A stretch of DNA of 8,397 nucleotides, from assembly GCA_902386085.1 (NCBI GenBank), contig CABMIA010000122.1, forward strand, positions 1-8,397. Direction: 5' to 3'. Positions 1-5,587 of the stretch are shown here, piece after piece (positions within the stretch are counted from its first letter, which is position 1; every line of letters starts with the position of its first letter). The notes under the pieces are model-generated. The model worked only from the letters and a program-made list of their open reading frames with translations. It was not told the DNA's origin and ran no database searches. The DNA comes from an uncultured archaeon (GTDB taxonomy: Archaea > Halobacteriota > Methanosarcinia > Methanosarcinales > Methanoperedenaceae). Position numbers and translations under genes: made by a program.

Positions 1-14
1 AGATGCGGGAGGCA

Positions 15-269
15 TTAATCATATACATGCTTTCTGTGATGTACAGATATAGCAAAAACAAGTAATTTTTCTTCATGTATTTGGTATAATATTCGATATT
101 TCCCTACCCGCCACGACAATAAGTTTTTAAGTTTTCCCTTCAACTGCTTCCCTGCATGTGGATTTTCATTTAATTCCCTGAGACTTTCAACGACTCTTTC
201 CTGCAAGGTCTTTTCAAGCCGGGAAAAATCTTTATCGAACTTATGCGATAAAAGAAGTTTATACTTCAT
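15..269 (-). CDS. relE: RelE/ParE-family toxin (putative mRNA interferase)
   Basis: This is a small basic protein of the RelE/ParE toxin superfamily, of usual family length (84-86 aa). By family knowledge, RelE members cleave mRNA at the ribosome A site, while ParE members hit gyrase. The sequence shows the RelE hallmarks: a helical N-terminal half with a basic KQLKGKLK stretch, the core strand motif WRVGKYRILY, and a C-terminal HHRKHVYD. These supply the arginines and terminal tyrosine that usually act in RNA cleavage, so an RNase is likelier than a gyrase poison. The coding start is either ATG at 269 (MKYK) or ATG at 275 (MGMKYK). Neither has a convincing ribosome binding site, and both overlap the end of the antitoxin gene, which fits translational coupling. 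The gene directly follows its antitoxin, the usual RelBE order. Confidence 0.9.
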   Translation of the reverse strand: MKYKLLLSHKFDKDFSRLEKTLQERVVESLRELNENPHAGKQLKGKLKNLLSWRVGKYRILYQIHEEKLLVFAISVHHRKHVYD

Positions 270-471
270 ACCCATGTTTCTTTAAGAAATCTTCGAAACT
301 TATGACCCTGCCTGCTTTGATGTCCTCCAATCCCTCTTCGATTGCTTTCAGGGTTTCGCTATCGCTTAAGATTTCAAGCGTCTCTATCGAGGACTCGATT
401 TCACTATCCATTTTTCTGAGGGTTTCGATAAAAATATCAGATGCACTTTCAGCTTCAGCCGCAGTGTTCAT
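259..471 (-). CDS. RelB-like antitoxin of the adjacent RelE toxin
   Basis: This acidic, mostly helical protein of 70 aa sits immediately upstream of the RelE-type toxin and overlaps its start by 11-17 bp. By position and composition it is the cognate antitoxin that would wrap and neutralise the toxin. The C-terminal part, from LEDIKAGRVISFEDFLKKHG, matches the toxin-binding tail seen on many short archaeal and bacterial antitoxins. The N-terminal half, rich in Ser, Glu and Asp, shows no obvious ribbon-helix-helix or AbrB DNA-binding domain, so autoregulation by DNA binding is not evident. I chose ATG at 471 because GGAG lies six bases upstream. The in-frame ATG at 483 would put that site inside the gene. 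The exact antitoxin family is not recognised. Confidence 0.8.
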   Translation of the reverse strand: MNTAAEAESASDIFIETLRKMDSEIESSIETLEILSDSETLKAIEEGLEDIKAGRVISFEDFLKKHGYEV

Positions 472-481
472 ATTTCTCTCC
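472..481 (-). promoter_or_regulatory. Ribosome binding site deciding the antitoxin start
   Basis: On the minus strand GGAG is followed by six bases and then ATG at 471. This favours 471 over the alternative start at 483, which would overlap the site. Confidence 0.55.
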
Positions 482-499
482 ATTTTATATATTTACATA

Positions 500-1152
500 T
501 TATTTTGTATCTTCTTTGGTATTTAAATCTTTATTACCTGAAATACTTTCCTCAACTATCTTTGTTTCATCCTCAGTCAGCCCGACAGCCTGTAAACTAT
601 CGCATCAATCAGCCCATCGGTTGCTTCAATCCTCCTCAGAAGCGGCGCAAGTTTTGTCATCGAAGCGTCGTACCATTTGAGTAGAAGTTTATACGGCTCT
701 GGGTCTTTTGGATTGTATCCAGCCTTCAGCTTCTTTTTGTTCTTGACAAGCACATCTATTAAGGTTTGGAATTCATGCTTATAATATTCCTGAATTGCGG
801 TCTTGTTGGATAAATCGTCAATAGAAGCGTCTATTTCACCTTTCAGGAAGTCCAAGAAACTCTTTATCTCCGCATTCTTCTCTTTATTCATCTCGATCAT
901 CTGCTCTGCCAGATGCGTGAGGAGGTCATGCACAACATCGCTCTCCTCAGGCTTCGCATCCAGGCGCGCGCCCACGAATTCCAGCAACTTTTTTACACTG
1001 TCCGGCGCTTCCAGAAAAGCAGAGTACAGCGCCTTTGCCGCAGCAGCGAGGGCTGCGCGATTAGGCGTGGTGAAGGAGATGCGGCGGATGGGAAGTTCAT
1101 TCAGCTTGTTAGCATTTATGCGAATGTAACTTTGCAGTTTTGCAGCCTTCAT
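500..1152 (-). pseudogene. 3' remnant of a type IIG / Eco57I-like restriction-methylation gene, frameshifted
   Basis: The open frame 577-1152 gives 191 aa resembling the C-terminal target-recognition end of Eco57I/TaqI-like N6-adenine methylases. It contains KLNELPIRRISF (residues 16-27), DLSNKTAIQEYY (113-124) and a closing IDAIVYRL. The methyltransferase motifs (NPPY, SAM-binding loop) are absent: the protein starts just before the LPIRRI segment, and an in-frame stop at 1162-1164 closes the frame upstream. The frame ends in LSG-stop, but one frame over the sequence continues GLTEDETKIVEE and then runs to TAA at 500. This is the usual family ending LYGLTE..IVE, so one base, probably the A of a TAC codon, has been lost around 584-585. 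It is a dead fragment, although a 191-aa product could still be made. The single-base loss could also be an assembly error, but the missing N-terminus could not. Confidence 0.8.
518..529 (-). promoter_or_regulatory. Putative TATA box of the toxin-antitoxin operon
   Basis: The minus strand reads GATTTAAATACC, centred near 523. Transcription would begin about 26 bp downstream, near 497, giving a leader of about 26 nt with a GGAG site before the ATG at 471. The box lies inside the old reading frame of the methylase remnant, so the toxin-antitoxin pair could be expressed independently of it. Confidence 0.4.
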
Positions 1153-1161
1153 CTTCGGTTT

Positions 1162-1341
1162 TTATTTCTTCTTATAAACATTCAGCCCGATCTTCACAGC
1201 TTCCTTCCCAGGCACGGACTGGTTGCCTTCAGTCGAGGCGATGATAATCGTTTTTCCTGATGATGATGGTCCGAAATCTTTACTTAAATCCACCTTGATA
1301 GTTAAGATGTTCCCATCCACTGACATTTCAACGTTCTTCAT
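1162..1341 (-). CDS. Conserved-looking small protein, 59 aa, unknown function
   Basis: This complete short gene runs from ATG at 1341 to TAA at 1162-1164. The 59-aa product begins MKNVEMSVDGN and ends IGLNVYKKK. Alternating polar and hydrophobic residues (VEMSV, NILTIKVDL, KTIIIAST, KIGLNVY) suggest a compact beta-strand fold with a Gly/Ser-rich turn, FGPSSSGK, at residues 23-30. That turn is only P-loop-like: there is no Walker B and the protein is too small for a NTPase. I have the impression of similar small proteins in other archaea and bacteria, but cannot assign a family. GGAAG lies nine bases before the start, a weak ribosome site. It begins 32 bp after the M42 peptidase stop and may be read through from it. 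No signal peptide or membrane segment is present, so it is probably cytosolic. Confidence 0.75.
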   Translation of the reverse strand: MKNVEMSVDGNILTIKVDLSKDFGPSSSGKTIIIASTEGNQSVPGKEAVKIGLNVYKKK

Positions 1342-1373
1342 TATTTTATTCTTCCGTGTTAATTATTTCATAA

Positions 1374-2423
1374 TTAGAAAAACCTATCCACGATCTCAAC
1401 CGCCCTTGCAACAAGTTTAACCGCGTTTTCAAGGTCGCTCATGCTCAGTACAGAAACCGGGGTGTGGATGTACCGTGAGGGCGGGCTGATGACACCGGTC
1501 GGGATTCCTTCCTTCGTGAGATGTATAGCTGATGCATCCGTGGTTCCGCCGCTCCCCACATCAAGCTGATAGGGAATGCCGTTTGATTCGGCCGCTTCCT
1601 TAAGCCATTTCAGCACGGGCTCGGGAACGATTATGCCCCTACCGTCGGCATCACTTACCGTAACTGCAGGTCCTTTTCCCATCTCGATGGCTGAATCCTT
1701 TTTCTCTATTCCGGGATGGTCGCCTGTTATGGTAACATCGGTAGCCAGCGCCACGTCGGGATTCAATCCGAAAGCGCTTGTTTTGGCTCCTTTAAGTCCC
1801 ACCTCTTCCTGGACTGTAAAAACGGCATGAACTGTTGCTTTGATGTCCTTCATTTCTGAAAGCGCCCCGATGAGCATCGCACAGCCTGCGCGGTTATCAA
1901 AAGCTTTGCCCGTTACCCTGTCGTTGCCGAGGGATTTGAACTCTGCATCAGAAGTGACAGGGGTTCCAATTTTTACAGCAAGCCGGTCTGCATCCTCCTT
2001 GCTCGTTGCGCCAAAGTCGATGAACATATCCTCCGCCTTTATCACCTTGTTCTTATCTTCTTCTTTCATGGCATGGGGAGGTTTTGAGCCCAGCACGCCA
2101 TACACGGGACCGTTCTCGGTGTGCAATATCATCCTCTGGTTAAGGAGCGTCTGGTCAAACCATCCGCCTGTCTTGGTAAAGCGCGCGAACCCCTTGTCGT
2201 CCACGTATTTTATCATAAGCCCTATCTCATCCATGTGCGCGGCAAGCATCACCACGGGCGAGCCGCCATGTTTTGTGGCAATGAGGTTGCCCATTTTATC
2301 GGTTCTGATTTCATCAACGTAAGGTCTTACTTCCTCTTCAATAATCTGCCTGACGCTTCCTTCATATCCTGAAACGCCGTGGGCATTCGATAATCGTTCC
2401 AAAAGATCTTTTAAATCACTCAT
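1374..2423 (-). CDS. M42 family metallo-aminopeptidase (TET-type)
   Basis: This is a 349-aa peptidase of the M42 glutamyl/TET aminopeptidase family, with typical full length. Family members form large cytosolic tetrahedral complexes that trim peptides released by the proteasome and other proteases, using two metal ions. The expected catalytic residues are all visible: His63 and Asp65 in AAHMDEIG, the bridging Asp176 in KAFDNRAG, the general base Glu206 and metal ligand Glu207 in VQEEVG, Asp229 in ATDVT, and His320 in RYIHTP. The PDZ-like insertion expected in M42 lies between about residues 70 and 160. The start at 2423 is supported by GGGGTGA four bases upstream. It follows mfnF after 74 bp, so it may share a transcript or use its own promoter. 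Substrate preference cannot be read from the sequence; family members are sometimes labelled endoglucanase, which is a historical misnomer. Confidence 0.95.
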   Translation of the reverse strand: MSDLKDLLERLSNAHGVSGYEGSVRQIIEEEVRPYVDEIRTDKMGNLIATKHGGSPVVMLAAHMDEIGLMIKYVDDKGFARFTKTGGWFDQTLLNQRMILHTENGPVYGVLGSKPPHAMKEEDKNKVIKAEDMFIDFGATSKEDADRLAVKIGTPVTSDAEFKSLGNDRVTGKAFDNRAGCAMLIGALSEMKDIKATVHAVFTVQEEVGLKGAKTSAFGLNPDVALATDVTITGDHPGIEKKDSAIEMGKGPAVTVSDADGRGIIVPEPVLKWLKEAAESNGIPYQLDVGSGGTTDASAIHLTKEGIPTGVISPPSRYIHTPVSVLSMSDLENAVKLVARAVEIVDRFF

Positions 2424-2427
2424 ATTA

Positions 2428-2454
2428 TCACCCCTGTTCTGATTGACGGGGTGA
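2428..2454 (-). promoter_or_regulatory. Inverted repeat overlapping the M42 peptidase ribosome binding site
   Basis: On the minus strand TCACCCC (2448-2454) is followed by a 13-base loop and then GGGGTGA (2428-2434), a perfect 7-bp pair. The right arm is the ribosome binding site of the M42 gene. In a long transcript from mfnF it could hide that site. If transcription starts locally from the TTTAATTA at about 2457-2464, the left arm would not be transcribed, and the pair, with centres 20 bp apart, would be better read as a DNA operator. Confidence 0.45.
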
Positions 2455-2497
2455 GTAATTAAAGTATTGGAGATTTTCAGTTCCAGTTAGATTTCAA

Positions 2498-3487
2498 TTA
2501 TGGTTTTCTATTCCTAATTGACGTTTGCTTCAAAAAATCGTTCAGTAAAAGCGCGACAGCGTACGCAGGGAACACCTTTGATATTTCTTTGCCATATTTT
2601 TCTGAAATCAGAACGGCTTCAAATCCCAGTCGATCGGCAGCTTTTTTAATCAGAAACTCCCCAAGACCGCAAGCGACGATTCGTTTTAAATCATTGTACT
2701 GCGCCGCATACTTAATGGCTTCTTCAATATCCTCAACCTGCTTTTCCATAACCTGCTTCGCCATTGAACGCAGTTCATCATCTTTTATCTCTGCGAGGTC
2801 GGCGCATACCACGCGTGCAAGCCTTCTTTTTGCATCGATTTTATCCTTTCCCGCCCCGTCCGGAGTATCGCATGTATAATCTTCGGGAGATATCATGCCC
2901 AGGACAAGATATACATCAGCAGTTATAGCGAAAAGTTCAGACGAGATGCGTGAGGCTGCACCGCTTAGCTCAACGGTGTCAAGAATTGCAGCGATATTTG
3001 TGCGCAGCACCCCGGAATATACCAGCTCGCTTCGTCTTAACCGTTCAAAATCACTTTTTGCCGCAAGGGGTTCATAATTCCTGATCGGGATAATATCGGT
3101 TGTAGTGGAACCGGTGTCCACAAAGATGCAGTCCCTGAAATCCCGTCCCACGGCGAGGGTGGATGCCATCCAGTTAGCCGCTGCTATGCTGCGCTTTTTT
3201 TGTTTCGTAAAAATCCCGCTGCTGTCAAGGAACCAGGCATCCTTGAAGGCGTTATTCACTGCGTCCATAATGTATGAAAGCCCTGCCTCCTTGTCCGGGA
3301 AGCAGTCCGCAAGCTCGCCAGTTATCACTACTCCCACTTTATCGGGCGCAACGCGCGATGCGATGCCACGGAGCACCAGGGGGAGTTCTGTGTTCTTCCA
3401 GAGGGGCAGGTAATGCAGTTCCACAAGCCTGCCGCCGTCTGATGCTATTTTGGTGTTTGCGCCGCCGATATCGATGCCCAGGATCAT
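2498..3487 (-). CDS. mfnF: MfnF-like methanofuran biosynthesis protein (H4MPT-linked C1 pathway / COG1548 family)
   Basis: This 329-aa protein has the actin/hexokinase-like (ASKHA) fold related to hydantoinase/oxoprolinase. It belongs to the family long annotated as H4MPT-linked C1 transfer pathway protein. By family knowledge, the Methanocaldococcus member MfnF joins gamma-glutamyltyramine to the aminomethylfuran diphosphate unit in methanofuran synthesis, acting in the cytosol. Visible motifs are the N-terminal phosphate loop GIDIGGANTK (4-13), a second phosphate motif VDTGSTTTDIIPI (123-135), ELVYSGVLRTN (154-164), and an adenosine-type motif VACGLGEFL near residue 272. Length and motifs are complete. 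No ribosome binding site precedes ATG 3487, but a TATA-like box lies about 27 bp upstream, so the message is probably leaderless. No other methanofuran gene is in view. The family call is firm; the exact reaction is transferred from the characterised homologue. Confidence 0.85.
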   Translation of the reverse strand: MILGIDIGGANTKIASDGGRLVELHYLPLWKNTELPLVLRGIASRVAPDKVGVVITGELADCFPDKEAGLSYIMDAVNNAFKDAWFLDSSGIFTKQKKRSIAAANWMASTLAVGRDFRDCIFVDTGSTTTDIIPIRNYEPLAAKSDFERLRRSELVYSGVLRTNIAAILDTVELSGAASRISSELFAITADVYLVLGMISPEDYTCDTPDGAGKDKIDAKRRLARVVCADLAEIKDDELRSMAKQVMEKQVEDIEEAIKYAAQYNDLKRIVACGLGEFLIKKAADRLGFEAVLISEKYGKEISKVFPAYAVALLLNDFLKQTSIRNRKP

Positions 3488-3510
3488 GGCACAGGAGTAG
3501 GTTGAGGGAG

Positions 3511-3520
3511 TTAAAAAGGG
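3511..3520 (-). promoter_or_regulatory. Putative TATA box of mfnF (leaderless promoter)
   Basis: The minus strand reads CCCTTTTTAA, centred about 27 bp upstream of ATG 3487. With archaeal spacing, transcription would start at or within a few bases of the start codon. This agrees with the absence of a ribosome binding site. Confidence 0.4.
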
Positions 3521-3563
3521 TTATGATTCGGGACTACATAATTCATGATACCTTTTTAAGATT

Positions 3564-4667
3564 TTAAAACTCTCCAAGGGTTCTCTGGCCTTTCCTGCCT
3601 GCCAGGTTAGAAACCCTTACTCCCACTCTTCGAAGAGGAAGGTGATTCTCATCGAGAAATGCTTTTGCAAGGTTCCCTGCAATTGTTCTTATGGTGTCCA
3701 GATCTCTTACGGGTGCATCAAGGGTATGACTTTTTGTCCGGGTCTTAAAATCAGTGGAAATCCCGACAAAAGAAACGGATTTGAAGCTGAGGTTCCGCGC
3801 TTCCAGCTTTTTATAAACGTCTTCTGAAAGGCTGTAGACGGCATCAAGGATGACTGTGAGGTCCCTGGTATCTTCTCTCAACGTACTTATCCGTCCAATC
3901 TGCCCTGTGCCTTCACGCTCTATAACAGGTGAGTCATCGATACCCTGCGATGCCTGCTCTAACCACAAACCTTTTGCTTTCCCGAACTCCCTGATCAAAT
4001 CATCGGTGGACAGCTTTGCCATCTCCCCGATTGTTTTGACCCCAAGTTCGTTCAATCTCTCGCCTGTCTTTTTACCCACGCCTGCAAGGTCTGTGATCTT
4101 AAGAGGAGCCAGGAACTGCTTCACTTCATCCGGTTTAACAACCGTCAATCCATCAGGTTTCCGGTAATCTGAAGCTATCTTTGCAACGAGTTTATTCGGC
4201 CCCACCCCGATAGAACATGTCAATCCGACCTTCTGCTTTATTTCCTCTTTTATACTCGCAGCAAGCATCTTTGCTTCTTCAAAATCCGTAACTTTGCCTG
4301 TGAGGTCGCAGAATGCCTCATCCACGCTTTCCTGTTCCAGCGTCCCTGAATACTCTCTCAGTATTTCCATCACTTCATCCGAGATGCCGTGGTAAAGTTC
4401 CATATTGACAGGCAAAAATACAGCCTCAGGTGCCAGCTTTTTTGCCCGAACGATAGGCATTCCGGCTTTTATCCCGAATTTGCGGGCTTCGTAGTTGCTT
4501 GTGCTCACTGCGCCGCTATCCTTACTGCGCCCGGAGTAAACGCAAATCACCACAGGCTTGCCTTTTATCTCAGGTTGCTCTCTTTCCTCGCACTGGGCGA
4601 AGAAATAGTCCATATCTGCATGGAGGATTATTCTCGAAAGATCTTTTTTATTCGCAATCAGAGGCAT
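3564..4667 (-). CDS. dinB: DNA polymerase IV, Y-family translesion polymerase (DinB/Dpo4)
   Basis: This is a complete 367-aa Y-family polymerase that copies past damaged template bases with low fidelity. Catalytic acidic residues are Asp18 in LHADMDYFFAQ and Asp116/Glu117 in SVDEAF. The steric gate position that excludes ribonucleotides is Phe23. VYSGRSKDSGAVSTSNYEAR (43-62) is the fingers signature. The thumb carries a helix-hairpin-helix at LAGVGKKTGERLNELG, about 194-209, and the little-finger domain fills about 235-350. The last seven residues, QRTLGEF, have the Q-x-x-L-x-x-F pattern of a PCNA-binding box, so the enzyme is probably tethered to the sliding clamp. ATG 4667 has no ribosome binding site but has a good TATA box 29 bp upstream, indicating a leaderless or nearly leaderless message. 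It is transcribed apart from its neighbours, with 295 bp upstream and 76 bp to mfnF. Confidence 0.96.
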   Translation of the reverse strand: MPLIANKKDLSRIILHADMDYFFAQCEEREQPEIKGKPVVICVYSGRSKDSGAVSTSNYEARKFGIKAGMPIVRAKKLAPEAVFLPVNMELYHGISDEVMEILREYSGTLEQESVDEAFCDLTGKVTDFEEAKMLAASIKEEIKQKVGLTCSIGVGPNKLVAKIASDYRKPDGLTVVKPDEVKQFLAPLKITDLAGVGKKTGERLNELGVKTIGEMAKLSTDDLIREFGKAKGLWLEQASQGIDDSPVIEREGTGQIGRISTLREDTRDLTVILDAVYSLSEDVYKKLEARNLSFKSVSFVGISTDFKTRTKSHTLDAPVRDLDTIRTIAGNLAKAFLDENHLPLRRVGVRVSNLAGRKGQRTLGEF

Positions 4668-4690
4668 TTAGAATGGAAATGGCGGCGGGG

Positions 4691-4700
4691 TCATATAAAG
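4691..4700 (-). promoter_or_regulatory. TATA box of dinB
   Basis: The minus strand reads CTTTATATGA, close to the archaeal TATA consensus and centred about 29 bp upstream of ATG 4667. It fits transcription starting within about five bases of the start codon. Confidence 0.55.
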
Positions 4701-4715
4701 CCGCTGAGGAAAATC

Positions 4716-4733
4716 GTGCTACTTTAGTGCTAC
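4716..4733 (-). repeat. Direct repeat GTAGCAC with 11-bp period upstream of the dinB TATA box
   Basis: Two exact copies of GTAGCAC (minus strand; 4727-4733 and 4716-4722) are separated by TAAA, an 11-bp period, about one helical turn. They lie 16 bp upstream of the dinB TATA box, where an archaeal regulator could contact the same face of the DNA. Function is inferred only from position. Confidence 0.4.
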
Positions 4734-4790
4734 CCGGATAATAATTGAATATATATTGGTGTTACCAGGTATGTTGATAATAAGGATGTA

Positions 4791-4845
4791 TGGGCAGGTA
4801 TGGGATAGGTGGGTTGTGGTGTATTTAAAAAAAATTACCTGCCCA
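4791..4845. repeat. Perfect 10-bp inverted repeat around an A/T tract
   Basis: TGGGCAGGTA (4791-4800) and TACCTGCCCA (4836-4845) are perfect complements separated by 35 bp that include an A8 run. A second pair, ATGGGAT (4800-4806) and ATCCCAT (4860-4866), interlocks with it. It could be a protein site flanking a distal promoter-like A/T tract or an RNA structure; the sequence does not decide. Confidence 0.45.
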
Positions 4846-4881
4846 ACGCTTTTTAAACAATCCCATGGTATATTAAACTAA

Positions 4882-4900
4882 CGTTACAGGCCCGTTACAG
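4882..4900. repeat. Direct repeat CGTTACAG with 11-bp period
   Basis: Two exact CGTTACAG copies (4882-4889 and 4893-4900) sit 11 bp apart between the end of the lipoprotein gene and dinB. Related GTTAC or GTAAC elements occur at 4761 and 4967-4977, the latter inside the last codons of the lipoprotein gene. Confidence 0.3.
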
Positions 4901-4929
4901 CCTGATAAAGTTATAGATTTTCTGATCTG

Positions 4930-4943
4930 AAAAAAAGTAAAAA
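4930..4943 (-). terminator. Oligo-T terminator of the lipoprotein gene
   Basis: About 20 bases after the stop codon the minus strand has T5, AC and T7. Archaeal RNA polymerase terminates at such U-rich tracts without needing a hairpin, and none is seen here. Confidence 0.5.
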
Positions 4944-4962
4944 TCTCAAGGGATATTGTAAA

Positions 4963-5391
4963 TTACGTAACTGTTACTTTTGTATCTACAATAGTTTTTC
5001 CCGTTGGTGCATCCTGAACTGATATCAGAAGGACCTCGCCCAGAGATAATGGTTCCTTCCAGATATGCCTGATTTTCTGGCCAGGTTTCAGCGTATCGAC
5101 TGCAGGTGCTTCCTGGAATTCCGGAGCGCTGCCGTATAATGGCACTCCCCACAATCCATCAATCACTTTATCATTGACTGCTCTTTTTACTGTTATTTTC
5201 TCATCTTTCAAAATAACCGGGTCTCCACCGTTGTTGGTAATAATTAGCCCAGTAGCTGATTTGGCTGTGAAATCAAGCTGTGACTGTGGAGCCTTTGTTC
5301 CGCTGCATCCCGCAACCGCGACCGCCGCAGCTATTACGGCGATCACTACTAAAAGATTTACATGTTTAAATCCATTAATATTATTTTTCAT
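4963..5391 (-). CDS. Small exported lipoprotein with archaeal pilin-like beta domain
   Basis: This 142-aa protein has a short charged N-terminus, a hydrophobic segment of about 17 residues (LLVVIAVIAAAVAVAG), and a lipobox AVAGC. It is therefore predicted to be exported and anchored through a lipid on Cys28. The mature part resembles the beta domain of archaeal type IV pilin-like proteins (DUF1628/Pilin_N): GLIITNNGGDPVILKDEKITV, then LKPGQKIRHIW, and a closing SVQDAPTGKTIVDTKVTV. The usual pilin N-terminal cleavage motif is missing, so it looks like a pilin-type domain tethered to the membrane and not a filament subunit. I chose ATG 5391 because GGTG lies five bases upstream. The frame is open to a TTG at 5523, but that would put about 44 charged residues before the signal. 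The partner or ligand is unknown. Confidence 0.7.
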   Translation of the reverse strand: MKNNINGFKHVNLLVVIAVIAAAVAVAGCSGTKAPQSQLDFTAKSATGLIITNNGGDPVILKDEKITVKRAVNDKVIDGLWGVPLYGSAPEFQEAPAVDTLKPGQKIRHIWKEPLSLGEVLLISVQDAPTGKTIVDTKVTVT

Positions 5392-5423
5392 CATAGCACC
5401 TTCATCACTAAATAAACTGTCTG

Positions 5424-5433
5424 CCTTAAATAC
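5424..5433 (-). promoter_or_regulatory. Putative TATA box of the lipoprotein gene, proximal
   Basis: The minus strand reads GTATTTAAGG. Transcription about 26 bp downstream would start near 5402, leaving a short leader that contains the GGTG site before ATG 5391. This supports that start codon. Confidence 0.35.
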
Positions 5434-5540
5434 TTGATATTCTTCTTCATTATGGCCTATAAGGATACGAAATCCATTAAGCACGGAATCCGGGTTCATA
5501 CCGCACCATAACAAAGCTCTCAATAATTAATGTCCTTGCA

Positions 5541-5550
5541 ATATAAAAAT
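5541..5550 (-). promoter_or_regulatory. Putative distal TATA box upstream of the lipoprotein gene
   Basis: The minus strand reads ATTTTTATAT, a better TATA match than the proximal candidate. It would start transcription near 5520 and leave a leader of about 130 nt before ATG 5391. The two boxes may be alternatives; I cannot choose between them. Confidence 0.35.
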
Positions 5551-5587
5551 CCTTCGTTCCCCAATATTTTTACATTTTTCTATTTTC

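Larger units (their letters stand above)
4668..4962. other. Intergenic region between the lipoprotein gene and dinB
   Basis: No gene is supported in these 295 bp. From the dinB side it holds the TATA box, the GTAGCAC direct repeat, a perfect 10-bp inverted repeat bracketing an A/T tract, a second 11-bp-period direct repeat (CGTTACAG), and the oligo-T terminator of the lipoprotein gene. This is far more repeat structure than in the other gaps. Confidence 0.6.

Noticed and set aside
803..1260. Plus-strand frames opposite the methylase remnant
   Set aside because: The minus strand has recognisable family motifs in this stretch; the plus-strand products have none.
1270..1300. P-loop NTPase motif in the 59-aa protein
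   Set aside because: FGPSSSGK only resembles a Walker A; the protein has no room for a nucleotide-binding fold and no Walker B.
1360..1376. TAATTAT-TTC-ATAATTA palindrome at the M42 stop codon
   Set aside because: It is composed only of A/T pairs, would be weak as a hairpin, and such pairs are common by chance in AT-rich gaps.
1840..2322. 160-aa plus-strand open frame
   Set aside because: It lies entirely within the M42 peptidase gene on the opposite strand, whose catalytic residues are all intact. The plus-strand frame shows no domain.
3274..3567. Plus-strand open frames over mfnF and the mfnF-dinB gap
   Set aside because: They overlap mfnF codons encoding the phosphate loop, have no promoter or ribosome site, and give low-complexity Ser/Pro/Arg-rich products.
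4946..5152. 68-aa minus-strand frame
   Set aside because: It is out of frame inside the lipoprotein gene, whose own frame has a signal, lipobox and domain pattern.
5521..5523. TTG start giving a 186-aa lipoprotein precursor
   Set aside because: It would place a charged stretch of over 40 residues before the export signal. ATG 5391 has a well-spaced GGTG and a promoter candidate close upstream.
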